Assembly (NCBI RefSeq): GCF_004521915.1
Contig: NZ_SDKD01000017.1
Coordinates: 59,871-123,870, forward strand
Length of the DNA stretch: 64,000 bases
Origin: Brevibacillus migulae
Lineage (GTDB): Bacteria > Bacillota > Bacilli > Brevibacillales > Brevibacillaceae
Reading direction: 5' to 3'
In this document: positions 43,069 through 52,318 of the stretch, one piece after another
Position numbering within the stretch: position 1 is the stretch's first letter
Layout of the letters: each line of letters begins with the position of its first letter
Notes under the pieces: model-generated
What the model saw: the letters and a program-made list of their open reading frames with translations, nothing else
What the model was told of the DNA's origin: nothing
The model's database searches: none
Position numbers and translations under genes: made by a program

Positions 43069-43077
43069 TGGTAAGAT
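43069..43077 (+). promoter_or_regulatory. possible extended -10 promoter of the nucleoside transporter operon
   Basis: TG-G-TAAGAT at 43069-43077, 115 bases before the lipoprotein gene. No convincing -35. No guanine riboswitch pattern was recognised in the leader. Confidence 0.35.
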
Positions 43078-43191
43078 GTTCATACGGCAAACAATGGTTG
43101 GATTCCAACAACTTCTGATCGGAATTTGTCGATGGGTGCACTTTCTTGCCTGCAATTTCGGTTCATAATCTAAAAAATGGGGGTAACATGC

Positions 43192-44259
43192 ATGAAAAAG
43201 GTTTTCTCAGTCTTATCCGTTGCGGCCCTTAGCCTCTCCCTCGTACTTACGGGATGCGGAAGCAAGGCTCCTGAGCAAGGACAAGGCGGACAAGCCAACG
43301 CTGGCGGCGGACAAGCAGCAGCACCTACCGCTAAAATTGGTATGGTTACTGACGTTGGTGGTGTGAACGATAACTCGTTTAACCAAAGCGCTTGGGAAGG
43401 TTTGCAAAAGCTGCAAAAAGATACCGGCCTTCCTGAGGACAATGTAAAGTACCTACAATCTACTGGTGACGCGGACTATATCCCGAACCTGACTCAATTC
43501 GTAAAAGACGGTTGGGATCTGACATGGGGTATTGGTTTCTTGATGGGTGACCACGTGAAAAAGGTTGCTGAAGAAAACCCTGATGCGAAATTGGCGATTA
43601 TCGACTCCGTCGTAGAAGCTCCAAACGTAGCTTCTGTTTTGTTCAAAGAGAATGAAGGCGCATTCCTGGTCGGGGTAGTTGCTGGATCCATGACCAAGAC
43701 GAACAAAATCGGCTTTGTTGGCGGTATCGATATCCCTGTTATCAAACGTTTTGAAGCAGGATTCACAGCCGGTGTGAAAGCTGTAAAACCAGATGCTCAA
43801 GTAATGATCGTTTACACTGGTGCGTTCGACAAGCCTGACCTCGGTAAGTCCACTGCATCCCAAATGTACGGCAGCGGCGCTGATATCGTGTTCCACGCAG
43901 CTGGTTCCACTGGTGATGGCGTATTTAACGAAGCAAAAGACCGTAAGTCCAAAGGTGAAAATGTTTGGGTAATCGGTGTTGACAAAGACCAATCTCTGAC
44001 ATTTGGTAAAGAAATCACCCTGACTTCCATGATGAAACGTGTTGACGAAGCGGTTGAGCGCGTTTCCAAAGATGTTATGGAAGGCAAATGGGATTCCATC
44101 AAAGGGAAAACCATCAACCTGGGCCTTGCTGAAAACGGTGTAGGTCTGCCAGAAACATCCAAAGACACAGTTCCAGAAGATGTACTGAAAGTTGTTGAAG
44201 ATTACAAGCAAAAAATTATCAAAGGCGAAATCAAAGTACCTGAAGAACCTACGAAATAA
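43192..44259 (+). CDS. nupN: BMP family substrate-binding lipoprotein (purine nucleoside type)
   Basis: This extracellular lipoprotein receptor of an ABC importer belongs to the BmpA/PnrA/NupN family, which binds purine nucleosides such as guanosine. The signal peptide ends in the lipobox LTGC (LSLVLTGCGSK), followed by a Gly/Gln-rich spacer. Family features are KIGMVTDVGGVNDNSFNQSAWEG and VIGVDKDQS. The ATG at 43192 gives 355 residues and follows GGGGG. Three transporter genes follow after an intervening terminator. Ligand assignment is by family, not demonstrated. Confidence 0.9.
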   Translation: MKKVFSVLSVAALSLSLVLTGCGSKAPEQGQGGQANAGGGQAAAPTAKIGMVTDVGGVNDNSFNQSAWEGLQKLQKDTGLPEDNVKYLQSTGDADYIPNLTQFVKDGWDLTWGIGFLMGDHVKKVAEENPDAKLAIIDSVVEAPNVASVLFKENEGAFLVGVVAGSMTKTNKIGFVGGIDIPVIKRFEAGFTAGVKAVKPDAQVMIVYTGAFDKPDLGKSTASQMYGSGADIVFHAAGSTGDGVFNEAKDRKSKGENVWVIGVDKDQSLTFGKEITLTSMMKRVDEAVERVSKDVMEGKWDSIKGKTINLGLAENGVGLPETSKDTVPEDVLKVVEDYKQKIIKGEIKVPEEPTK

Positions 44260-44275
44260 GAGTAGCCAAGTGGTA

Positions 44276-44316
44276 AAAGAACAAGGCTAGCAACTGGTCT
44301 AGCCTTGTTCTTTCCT
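44276..44316 (+). terminator. strong hairpin between the binding protein and its ABC genes
   Basis: A 15-base stem (44276-44290 with 44299-44313) around CAACTGGT, followed by TTCC. The T-run is poor, so it probably acts as a partial terminator or as an RNA stabiliser that keeps the lipoprotein message in excess over the permease message. Confidence 0.75.
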
Positions 44317-44371
44317 TCTATTTACGTCTCACCGCAGCTTCTTATTTCATCCATAAAACGGGGTGAACAGC

Positions 44372-45910
44372 GTGGAACAAGTAAAAACGGTAGTTGAAAT
44401 GCGCGGCATCACGAAACGATTTCCAGGGATCGTCGCAAACGATAATATTAACTTGGTTGTAAAAAAAGGTGAAATACATGCGCTTTTAGGAGAGAATGGT
44501 GCGGGGAAATCTACCCTGATGAACATTCTCTTTGGATTGTACCAGCCAGAAGAAGGCGAAATCCTGATCAATGAAAAAGTTGTCCAAATTACAAATCCGA
44601 ACGTAGCCAATGACTTGGGTATCGGGATGGTTCATCAACATTTCATGTTGGTGGAACCGTTTACAGTGACAGAGAACATTATTCTCGGGAACGAGCCCAA
44701 GAAAGGGATGAAGATAGACATTGAAAGTGCCGCCAAAGAAGTGGCGGAACTGTCCAAACGATACAAATTAATGGTTGATCCCATGGCCAAGATCGAGGAT
44801 ATCTCGGTAGGGATGCAACAGCGCGTCGAGATCTTGAAAACCCTCTATCGCGGTGCAGACATACTGATCTTTGATGAACCAACCGCTGTTCTCACCCCCC
44901 AAGAAATTCATGAGTTGATCGAGATCTTGAAGAATCTGGTGAAGGAAGGCAAGACGATCATTTTGATCACGCACAAGCTGAAAGAAATTATGGCGGTTTG
45001 TGACAAGGTAACCATCATTCGACGCGGGAGGGTAATCGACTCTGTTACGGTCGCCGATACGAATCCGGATGATCTGGCTGCCAAAATGGTTGGCCGCGAA
45101 GTCAACTTTAAAGTCGACAAAACGCTAGCCACGCCAAAAGAAGCCATCTTATCGGTAGACAAAGTTACAGCGTTGGGGAACCGAGGGGTCAATGCCCTGA
45201 ATCAAATTTCCTTTGATGTGCGTGCAGGTGAAATCCTTGGGATCGCAGGGGTAGATGGAAACGGTCAGAGTGAATTGATCGAAGCGTTGACAGGCTTGCG
45301 CAAGGTGCAGGAAGGAAAAATCCTGCTGAATGGCAAGGAAATCACCAACCATACCCCTCGTGTAATTTCTGAAAGCGGCCTCTCCCATATACCAGAGGAC
45401 CGTCATAAGCGTGGACTTGTACTAGACTTTTCGATGAGTGAAAACATGGTGCTGGAAACGTATTTCTATCCGGAATTCAACAAGGGCGGATTTTTGAATT
45501 ACGATGCGATTGACAAGCATGCAGCCAAGCTGATTGAAGAATTTGATGTGCGTACGCCAAGCATTCATACCCCGGCACGCGCACTTTCCGGTGGGAACCA
45601 GCAAAAGGCGATCATCGCCCGGGAAGTAAACAAAGATCCAGATCTGCTGATTGCAGCACAGCCAACCCGCGGTTTGGACGTTGGGGCGATCGAGTTCATT
45701 CACAGACGACTCATCGAACAGCGTGATAAGGGAAAAGCGGTCTTGCTTTTGTCCCTAGAGTTGGATGAGATCATGAACGTATCGGACCGCATTGCAGTCA
45801 TTTATGAAGGACAAATTGTAGGGATTGTTGATCCGAAACAGACAACCGAACAAGAGTTAGGGTTGATGATGTCAGGTGGTAAAACAATCCAAGGAGGTGG
45901 AAACGGGTGA
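44372..45910 (+). CDS. nupO: nucleoside ABC transporter ATP-binding protein (two ATPase domains)
   Basis: This fused double ATPase of the sugar/nucleoside CUT2-like class has 512 residues. First domain: GENGAGKST, SVGMQQRVEILK and FDEPTAVLTP. Second domain: GVDGNGQSE, LSGGNQQKAIIARE and AAQPTRGLDVGA, degenerate as usual in this class. The GTG at 44372 is better spaced to CGGGGTG than the GTG at 44363. It overlaps nupP by four bases. Confidence 0.93.
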   Translation: MEQVKTVVEMRGITKRFPGIVANDNINLVVKKGEIHALLGENGAGKSTLMNILFGLYQPEEGEILINEKVVQITNPNVANDLGIGMVHQHFMLVEPFTVTENIILGNEPKKGMKIDIESAAKEVAELSKRYKLMVDPMAKIEDISVGMQQRVEILKTLYRGADILIFDEPTAVLTPQEIHELIEILKNLVKEGKTIILITHKLKEIMAVCDKVTIIRRGRVIDSVTVADTNPDDLAAKMVGREVNFKVDKTLATPKEAILSVDKVTALGNRGVNALNQISFDVRAGEILGIAGVDGNGQSELIEALTGLRKVQEGKILLNGKEITNHTPRVISESGLSHIPEDRHKRGLVLDFSMSENMVLETYFYPEFNKGGFLNYDAIDKHAAKLIEEFDVRTPSIHTPARALSGGNQQKAIIAREVNKDPDLLIAAQPTRGLDVGAIEFIHRRLIEQRDKGKAVLLLSLELDEIMNVSDRIAVIYEGQIVGIVDPKQTTEQELGLMMSGGKTIQGGGNG

Positions 45911-46980
45911 ATAGCAAAATCAGAAATATCTTCTTAGCGGATTCGACTCTTGTCCCGTTAGCCGCAATCCTGCTTGGCTTGATTACCGGTGCCATCTTTA
46001 TGCTGGCAGGTGGCTTTGACCCAATCAAGGCGTATGGTTCGCTGTTGGATAAAGTGTTTGGAACCTCTTACGGTTTTGGTGAGACCATTCGCCAAATCAC
46101 TCCGCTGATCTTTACAGGTCTATCCGTTGCATTTGCGTTCCGTACCGGCCTGTTTAACATTGGGGCGGAAGGGCAATTTATTATGGGGATGCTCGCCTCT
46201 GCTTATGTGGGGATCAGCTTTGATCTGCCATTTATCATCCATGCTCCCCTCGCCATTATCATCGGGGCATTGGCAGGTGGGCTTTGGGGCGCGATCGCTG
46301 GTTACTTGAAAGCGGCACGCGGCGTCAATGAAGTAATCACTACGATCATGTTGAACTGGACAGCTCTTTATTTCGCCAATTTTATTTTGAATGCGTTCCT
46401 GGTTCCCCAAGGTAAACAAAACTCGGAGCCAGTGAAAGAATCAGCCATCATTACGATCGGCTGGCTCTCTGATATGTTTGATAATGCCCGCTTGCACTGG
46501 GGTACATTACTCGCACTTATTGCAGCAGTTGTCTTCTATATCCTGCTGTGGAAAACCAAAACGGGCTTTGAGCTTCGTGCAGTAGGGTTAAACCCACACG
46601 CATCCGAATATGCTGGGATGAACGTAAATAAGAACGTGATGAATGCCATGTTTATCGGTGGTTTGTTTGCCGGTATTGGCGGCGCCTGCGAGACGCTCGG
46701 GGTATTCCATTATATGTCCATCATGTCCGCGATGCCGGGATATGGGATGGATGGTATCGCCGTCGCGCTTATCGGTGGAAATACGCCAATCGGAGTTGTA
46801 CTTGGAGCCATTCTCTTCGGGATCTTATCCTTCGGTGCTTCCGGGATGAAATTTGGAGCGGGTGTGCCAGTAGAACTGATCCGCGTTGTAATCGCGTCCG
46901 TTATTTTCTTCGTTGCAGCGCATGGGATCGTCCGTTATTTCATTAAACCTCTACTAGCAAGACAGAAGGAGGAGAGCTAA
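45907..46980 (+). CDS. nupP: nucleoside ABC transporter permease 1
   Basis: This membrane permease of 357 residues belongs to the BPD_transp_2 family (RbsC/YufP-like), with about nine hydrophobic segments. FNIGAEGQFIMGMLASAYVG and EVITTIMLNWTALYFANF are typical of the nucleoside permeases. The GTG start overlaps the nupO stop, and the stop overlaps the nupQ start (TAATG). Confidence 0.92.
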   Translation: MNSKIRNIFLADSTLVPLAAILLGLITGAIFMLAGGFDPIKAYGSLLDKVFGTSYGFGETIRQITPLIFTGLSVAFAFRTGLFNIGAEGQFIMGMLASAYVGISFDLPFIIHAPLAIIIGALAGGLWGAIAGYLKAARGVNEVITTIMLNWTALYFANFILNAFLVPQGKQNSEPVKESAIITIGWLSDMFDNARLHWGTLLALIAAVVFYILLWKTKTGFELRAVGLNPHASEYAGMNVNKNVMNAMFIGGLFAGIGGACETLGVFHYMSIMSAMPGYGMDGIAVALIGGNTPIGVVLGAILFGILSFGASGMKFGAGVPVELIRVVIASVIFFVAAHGIVRYFIKPLLARQKEES

Positions 46981-47936
46981 TGGACTGGGTTGTAACTGGC
47001 AGTAACCTGATACATGACACCATCGTATTCTCGACAGCGCTCATCTTTGCGGCTCTCGGCGGTATGTATTCCGAGCGATCCGGTGTGACGAATATCGCAT
47101 TGGAAGGGATGATGATCATCGGGGCATTCTCCGGTGCGGTCGTAACCTTTTTCATGCAGGATGTCACACCAATGGCTCCTTGGATTGGACTCATCGCAGC
47201 TATTATATTGGGGGCAGTTATTTCTCTGCCGCATGCGGTCGCTTCCATTACGTTTAAAGCTGACCAAGTCGTTAGCGGTACAGCCCTTAATTTCTTGGCT
47301 GCAGGTTTGGCGGTTTACCTGACAAAGGTTATCTTTAACGGTGCTGGTCAAACAACAACACTCACTTCGGTATTTGGTAAATGGCATATTCCGGTTTTGG
47401 GCGACATTCCGTTTTTCGGACATGCCATTTTCGAAGCCTATCCGACTAGCTATCTTGCGTTTATCGCGGTGGCGGTCTCCTGGTATGTATTATTCCGTAC
47501 GCCATTTGGTTTGCGTCTGCGCGCGGTGGGTGAACATCCGCGTGCTGCTGATACCGTTGGGATTAATGTCAAACGCATGAGATATACCGCTGTTATGATC
47601 AGTGGTGCATTGGCTGCGATGGGCGGAGCGACGATCGCTCTGACCACGACAAGCAACTTTTCGCATAACACCGTTTCCGGTCAAGGATTTATCGCTCTGG
47701 CGGCCTTGATCTTCGGGAAATGGAATCCACTCGGTTTGACAGGTGCTGCACTGTTTTTCGGGATTGCCCAAGCGGTGAAAACCTTGGTGCAGATTCTAGG
47801 GCTCACTGCTTATGTTCCGATTGAGTTTATTTACATGCTGCCGTACGTATTGACGGTACTTGTACTTGCCGGCTTTGTCGGAAAGTCCAGCGCACCAGCT
47901 GCGTTAGGGAAAGCATACGATACTGGCTCTCGATAA
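46980..47936 (+). CDS. nupQ: nucleoside ABC transporter permease 2
   Basis: This is the second membrane permease, 318 residues, BPD_transp_2 family, forming a heterodimer with the preceding gene product. YSERSGVTNIALEGMMIIGAFSGAV and VSGTALNFLAAGLAVYLT are the family patterns. Last gene of the operon; a strong terminator follows. Confidence 0.92.
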   Translation: MDWVVTGSNLIHDTIVFSTALIFAALGGMYSERSGVTNIALEGMMIIGAFSGAVVTFFMQDVTPMAPWIGLIAAIILGAVISLPHAVASITFKADQVVSGTALNFLAAGLAVYLTKVIFNGAGQTTTLTSVFGKWHIPVLGDIPFFGHAIFEAYPTSYLAFIAVAVSWYVLFRTPFGLRLRAVGEHPRAADTVGINVKRMRYTAVMISGALAAMGGATIALTTTSNFSHNTVSGQGFIALAALIFGKWNPLGLTGAALFFGIAQAVKTLVQILGLTAYVPIEFIYMLPYVLTVLVLAGFVGKSSAPAALGKAYDTGSR

Positions 47937-47944
47937 GAGGGTGG

Positions 47945-47980
47945 AAAAAGACTGGTCAATGATTGACTAGTCTTTTTTTT
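47945..47980 (+). terminator. intrinsic terminator after the nucleoside transporter operon
   Basis: AAAAAGACTGGTCAAT pairs, with one mismatch, with ATTGACTAGTCTTTTT and is followed by more T. Confidence 0.9.
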
Positions 47981-48062
47981 GCTTGCCTCCCAATATTTTA
48001 CCAACCATTGTCTTCTCTTCTTATGAGATAATGTTCGTTGTCCAAAAGAGGGAGGGATGAAT

Positions 48063-49235
48063 ATGGCGAAACGCCAAATGCGTGCAAGCCTTCGTCTGCA
48101 AACGGTACTGGGAGCCATTGCGCTTATGGCAGGGATCTTTATGTTTTCCCCAACAGCCACCACATCCGCTGCTTCCCCGGGTCCAACGATTTCGCTAATG
48201 ATTGATGGAAAAGGCATTGAGACGGAAGTGACCCCGCGTATTGTGCAGCGCCGAATGTTGGTTCCGCTGCGCGCGGTTGCAGAGAATACAGGAGTTGACG
48301 TTGAATACGCAGCTTCGACGGGACGTGTAACACTGAAAACGCCGATTCACAGCACCGCGGTTTTTGTGGGAAAAAAAACAGCCTATAAAGATGGGAAAAC
48401 CTTTGCATTGGATGCTGCGCCTGTCATCGTTCAAGGACGTACGTTGGTGCCCATACGGTTTGTGAGCGAAGCGCTTGGATATCAGGTGACATGGGATGCG
48501 CAAGCAGGGGTTGCCAGTGTCCACACGCAGCAAATAGAGCTGGTAACAGAAGACGATGATCTCTACAAAGACAATCCTTATGTCGTAAAAGCGGGAGATT
48601 CATTGTCTACGATTGCAAAAAATCATGATACAACCGTTTCGGATATAAAGGATAACAACACATTGAAATCTCAGCAGCTCTACGTCGGCCAGATGATTTA
48701 CCTGCCGGAAGATGCTGATGATTCGAAAAATCCGTTAACAAAATTCGTTTCTGAAAAACGTTTGCTTGCAGATGAAAATCAATTTCCCATTAGCCAGGAG
48801 AATGAAAAGTCTCCCTTGCTTGACACATATGGAGATGGTCGTACTTGGGGGGCAGATGCCGCCGGTAGGAATCATGAGGGAATTGATATCATGGCAGATA
48901 AAGGTACGCCGGTCTACGCATCTTCCAGCGGGACAATCAATCGGATTGGCTGGAATACGTATGGCGGATGGCGCATCAATATCACAGATGCCTCGGGGAA
49001 ATACAAACTGTATTATGCGCACTTGGATGCATATGCTCCCGGACTAAAATACGGCACAAAGGTAAAGGCGGGACAATTAATTGGATTTGTGGGTGACTCT
49101 GGCTATGGTTCACGCGGCACAGAGGGAAAATTTGCCCCACATCTGCACTTTGGGCTGTATCAAGCATCCAATGATCGCCCGCTTAATCCGTTTTATTATC
49201 TGAAGTACTGGGAACTGAATAATCGCCCTGTGTAA
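48063..49235 (+). CDS. secreted M23 peptidase with copper-amine-oxidase-like and LysM domains
   Basis: This exported cell wall endopeptidase has 390 residues. A signal peptide spans about 1-37 (cleavage near TSAAS). A copper amine oxidase N-domain-like stalk covers about 43-155 (MLVPLRAVAENTG and TLVPIRFVSEALGY repeats), LysM about 172-215 (YVVKAGDSLSTIAKNHDT), and lysostaphin-type M23 about 265-370. Zinc ligands H271 and D275 (NHEGIDI), H320, and H360/H362 (APHLHF) are all present. The ATG at 48063 has GAGGGAGGG; the ATG at 48057 touches the ribosome site. Likely remodels peptidoglycan. Confidence 0.9.
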   Translation: MAKRQMRASLRLQTVLGAIALMAGIFMFSPTATTSAASPGPTISLMIDGKGIETEVTPRIVQRRMLVPLRAVAENTGVDVEYAASTGRVTLKTPIHSTAVFVGKKTAYKDGKTFALDAAPVIVQGRTLVPIRFVSEALGYQVTWDAQAGVASVHTQQIELVTEDDDLYKDNPYVVKAGDSLSTIAKNHDTTVSDIKDNNTLKSQQLYVGQMIYLPEDADDSKNPLTKFVSEKRLLADENQFPISQENEKSPLLDTYGDGRTWGADAAGRNHEGIDIMADKGTPVYASSSGTINRIGWNTYGGWRINITDASGKYKLYYAHLDAYAPGLKYGTKVKAGQLIGFVGDSGYGSRGTEGKFAPHLHFGLYQASNDRPLNPFYYLKYWELNNRPV

Positions 49236-49272
49236 GTGAGAGAATAAAGGAAAAACCTTGGGGGAATCACTT

Positions 49273-49428
49273 ATGTGGAATTGTCCGTATTGCGGTGGAA
49301 GCCAAGGACAGCCTTTTCAAGATAATCAGCTGCAGGGCATTCTCTGCTTGGATCCCCAATGCGGGAGATTCGATGTGCAGGATGATCAGGCTGAAAGATT
49401 CTCTGACCCTCACGAAAGCGATTTTTAG
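49273..49428 (+). CDS. small zinc-ribbon protein
   Basis: This 51-residue protein has WNCPYCGG near the N-terminus and CLDPQC about 25 residues later: two cysteine pairs that can hold one zinc, followed by an acidic tail. GGGGG lies nine bases before the ATG and an intrinsic terminator follows, so the unit is complete. It sits between the M23 peptidase gene and the ymfF cluster. Function unknown. Confidence 0.7.
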   Translation: MWNCPYCGGSQGQPFQDNQLQGILCLDPQCGRFDVQDDQAERFSDPHESDF

Positions 49429-49441
49429 ATAATGAACGATG

Positions 49442-49470
49442 AAAAGGAGCGACAGGGCTCCTTTTTTTAT
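49442..49470 (+). terminator. intrinsic terminator after the zinc-ribbon gene
   Basis: AAAAGGAGC pairs, with one mismatch in the inner part, with GCTCCTTTT, and TTTTTTT follows. The next 200 bases before the ymfF promoter contain no gene. Confidence 0.85.
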
Positions 49471-49657
49471 TTGTTCGATACTTTTCTTTACATAAATGCA
49501 AACCGTATTCGTCCAGTTTCTTCAGTGTCGTAAGATTTTAGTTGTCCTGTGGCACAATGTTCCACGCACTTTATTTGTTGTCAAACCAGATCACGGTTAG
49601 GTACGATGAGGGAAATCCTTCAAGAATCCCCGCGTAGGATGGAAAACAAGAAGAGCT

Positions 49658-49687
49658 TTGCTGAAACCAGCTGACATTGGTTACAAT
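49658..49687 (+). promoter_or_regulatory. probable sigma-A promoter of ymfF
   Basis: TTGCTG (49658-49663), 18 bases, TACAAT (49682-49687), 37 bases before the ymfF start. Confidence 0.5.
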
Positions 49688-49723
49688 AGAAGGTACGTAG
49701 TACAAAAAGAAGGGAGATATGGT

Positions 49724-51016
49724 ATGGCAGCCCTAACCAAAGAGATTGCGTTTGAAACCACTCCGTTGAATGGATTGCATTTACATACGATGAAAACGGA
49801 CCAGTTCAAAACGACTACCATGGTGGTCGTGATTGAACAAGCTCTGTCAGAAGCATATGTGACGAAAACAGCGCTTTTGGCTTCCGTATTGAAAAGAGCA
49901 ACAGCTCGATTTCCGGATACACGGCTTTTGCGGGAACATCTCGACTTTTTGTATGGGGCCATTTTCGATGTGGATGTGGCGAAAAAAGGGGAAAGACAAA
50001 TCCTGCAGCTGTACATGGAAGTTTCTAATGAAAAGTTCTTGTCCGATCAAACGCAGCTTTTGGAGCAAGCCATCCAATTTGTAGGGGATGTGCTGACGAG
50101 ACCATACCTGGAAAACGGCTCCTTTGCCGATAAATATGTGACGGCTGAGAAGGAGTCGCTGCGCAAACGCATCGAGAGCCTCATCGACGATAAAATGAAA
50201 TATGCCAATCAGCGGGTAACCGAAGAGATGTGCAAAGGCGAGCCTTTCGCGTTGATGGCAAGCGGTCGTGCTGAAGACTTGCCTGGCATTGACGGTAAAT
50301 CGCTCTACGCGTACTACCAGGAGCTGATAGCGAAAAATCCAATCGATGTGTTTGTCGTAGGGGATATCGATCCAGCCCAGGTGACCCAGTACATCCAAAA
50401 ACACATTGCATTGTCTCGTACGGAAGGCAAAAGGATTGCCGTGGGTACCCAGACAAAAGCGGTCACAGCACCAAAAGAAGTGGTGGAACGTCTGGAAGTG
50501 AGTCAGGCGAAATTAAACATTGGCTGCCGCACCAACATTTCGTACCAGGATGACGATTACCCGGCGCTCATTGTATGTAACGGTGTCTTGGGAGGATTCC
50601 CTCACTCCAAATTATTTGTTAATGTAAGGGAAAAAGCAAGTCTTGCCTATTATGCGGTATCCCGCTTGGAGAGTCATAAAGGAATATTGATGATGATGTC
50701 TGGGATCGATGAAAAGAACTATGAAAAGGCAGTGTCGATCATAAAGGAACAGGTTGAGCTTGTACGCAAAGGAGAAGTCTCGCAGCAAGAGCTAGCGCAA
50801 ACAAAAGCGACCATTTCTAACCAATACCGTGAACTATTAGATAGTCCAAGACTCATGATCGACTTTACGTATAATGGTGTCATCAGCGGTCGTAAGCGTC
50901 AATTGGAAGAGCTTTTGGAACAGATCAATGCAGTGACGGTGGAAGACATCAAGCGCGCGGCGGGCAAGCTTGCGTTGGATACCATCTACCTGCTTCGTGG
51001 AAAGGGGGAGGCTTAA
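49724..51016 (+). CDS. ymfF: M16-family peptidase-like protein YmfF, lacking the zinc motif
   Basis: This M16-fold protein of 430 residues pairs with the next gene product. No HxxEH is present where expected (the segment reads LLREHLDFLYGA), so it is probably the non-catalytic partner, as in the alpha/beta pairs of processing peptidases. The C-terminal half keeps the substrate-binding features KASLAYYAVSRLESHKGILMMMSG. The ATG at 49724 has AAGGGAG; earlier in-frame starts lie within the promoter. The two-base gap to ymfH suggests coupling. Confidence 0.88.
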   Translation: MAALTKEIAFETTPLNGLHLHTMKTDQFKTTTMVVVIEQALSEAYVTKTALLASVLKRATARFPDTRLLREHLDFLYGAIFDVDVAKKGERQILQLYMEVSNEKFLSDQTQLLEQAIQFVGDVLTRPYLENGSFADKYVTAEKESLRKRIESLIDDKMKYANQRVTEEMCKGEPFALMASGRAEDLPGIDGKSLYAYYQELIAKNPIDVFVVGDIDPAQVTQYIQKHIALSRTEGKRIAVGTQTKAVTAPKEVVERLEVSQAKLNIGCRTNISYQDDDYPALIVCNGVLGGFPHSKLFVNVREKASLAYYAVSRLESHKGILMMMSGIDEKNYEKAVSIIKEQVELVRKGEVSQQELAQTKATISNQYRELLDSPRLMIDFTYNGVISGRKRQLEELLEQINAVTVEDIKRAAGKLALDTIYLLRGKGEA

Positions 51017-51018
51017 AG

Positions 51019-52311
51019 ATGCAAGCAACAACGTTTGATCAAGTACAGGAAACCCTCTATCAGGAAAAGTTGGCGAATGGATTGACCGTGTACCTGGTGC
51101 CGAAGCGCGGATTCAGCAAAACGTACGCTGTTTTCACCACCAAATATGGGTCTGTCGATAGTCATTTCAAGACGAATAAAGGGGAGGAAATTCACGTTCC
51201 GGACGGGATAGCCCACTTTTTGGAGCATAAAATGTTTGAGAAAAAAGATCGCGATGTATTTAAAGAGTTCAGTGAATACGGTGCATCCTACAATGCGTTC
51301 ACCTCTTTCACCAGAACCGCCTATCTGTTCTCCTGCACCGATAATCTGGACAAAAATCTGAATCTGCTGCTGGACTTTGTTCAGGAGCCGTATTTCAGCG
51401 ATCAAAGCGTGGAAAAGGAAAAAGGCATTATTGGTCAGGAAATTACCATGTACGACGATAATCCGGATTGGAAAGTCTACATGAATTTGTTGAAGGCGAT
51501 GTACAAGGAGTATCCGATCAACATTGAAATTGCCGGAACGATCGAATCGATTTCGCATATCACCAAAGAAACGCTGTATCAATGCTATGAGACTTTTTAC
51601 CATCCGGCGAATATGGTACTGCTGGTGGTAGGCTCGTTTGAACCGGAAGCCGTCATGAAGCTGGTCAGAGACAATCAAGCGAAGAAAACATTTCAGCCGG
51701 CACCGCAAATCGAACGGATTTTTCCGCAGGAGCCGACCGCTTTGGCTCAGCAAAAAGTGGAGCATCACTTGCCGGTAGGATTGCCCAAAATCCTGATTGG
51801 CTTTAAAGAAGCGAAGACAGGTTTGACTGGCGAAGCGTTGCTCAGACGCGAATTTACGACCAAGCTTCTCCTTGATATTTTATTCGGGTCCAGCTCGCCG
51901 CTGTATCAAAAACTTTATGACAGCGGATTGATTACGGATAGCTTTGATTTCGATTATTCCAATGAAAAAGAGTTTGGTTATTCCATTCTCGGCGGGGATT
52001 CCCCCGAACCGGAGAAGCTGGTGGAGTCGATTCAGCAAGCCCTCACCGAATACGGGTCCCGTGGGATAGATCAAGATGCCTTCGAACGTAGCAAGCGCAA
52101 AAAAATTGGTCATTTCCTGCGTGCGCTCAATTCGGTTGAGTTCATCGCCAATCAATTCACCAGCTATGCATTTCAAGGGACAGACTTATTCACCGTATTG
52201 CCGGTGTTAGAATCGATCACACGTGAAGAGGTAGAAATGCGGATGAAAGAACATTTCCGTACGGAGCAAATGGCCGTATCCATTGTTCGTTCTGCATCAA
52301 GTCAGGAGTAG
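51019..52311 (+). CDS. ymfH: M16 family zinc peptidase YmfH
   Basis: This is the catalytic partner of YmfF, 430 residues. The inverted zinc motif HFLEH is at 66-70, followed by KMFEKKDRDVFKEFSEYGASYNAFTSFTRTAYLF; the distal glutamates are in KEKGIIGQEITMYDDNP. Substrate unknown; possibly peptide processing or clearance. The start lies two bases after the ymfF stop. Confidence 0.92.
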   Translation: MQATTFDQVQETLYQEKLANGLTVYLVPKRGFSKTYAVFTTKYGSVDSHFKTNKGEEIHVPDGIAHFLEHKMFEKKDRDVFKEFSEYGASYNAFTSFTRTAYLFSCTDNLDKNLNLLLDFVQEPYFSDQSVEKEKGIIGQEITMYDDNPDWKVYMNLLKAMYKEYPINIEIAGTIESISHITKETLYQCYETFYHPANMVLLVVGSFEPEAVMKLVRDNQAKKTFQPAPQIERIFPQEPTALAQQKVEHHLPVGLPKILIGFKEAKTGLTGEALLRREFTTKLLLDILFGSSSPLYQKLYDSGLITDSFDFDYSNEKEFGYSILGGDSPEPEKLVESIQQALTEYGSRGIDQDAFERSKRKKIGHFLRALNSVEFIANQFTSYAFQGTDLFTVLPVLESITREEVEMRMKEHFRTEQMAVSIVRSASSQE

Positions 52312-52318
52312 AAAAAAT

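Noticed and set aside
42968..43191. Guanine riboswitch upstream of the nucleoside transporter
   Set aside because: The two conserved loop sequences and the core of the purine aptamer could not be found in the 224-base leader.
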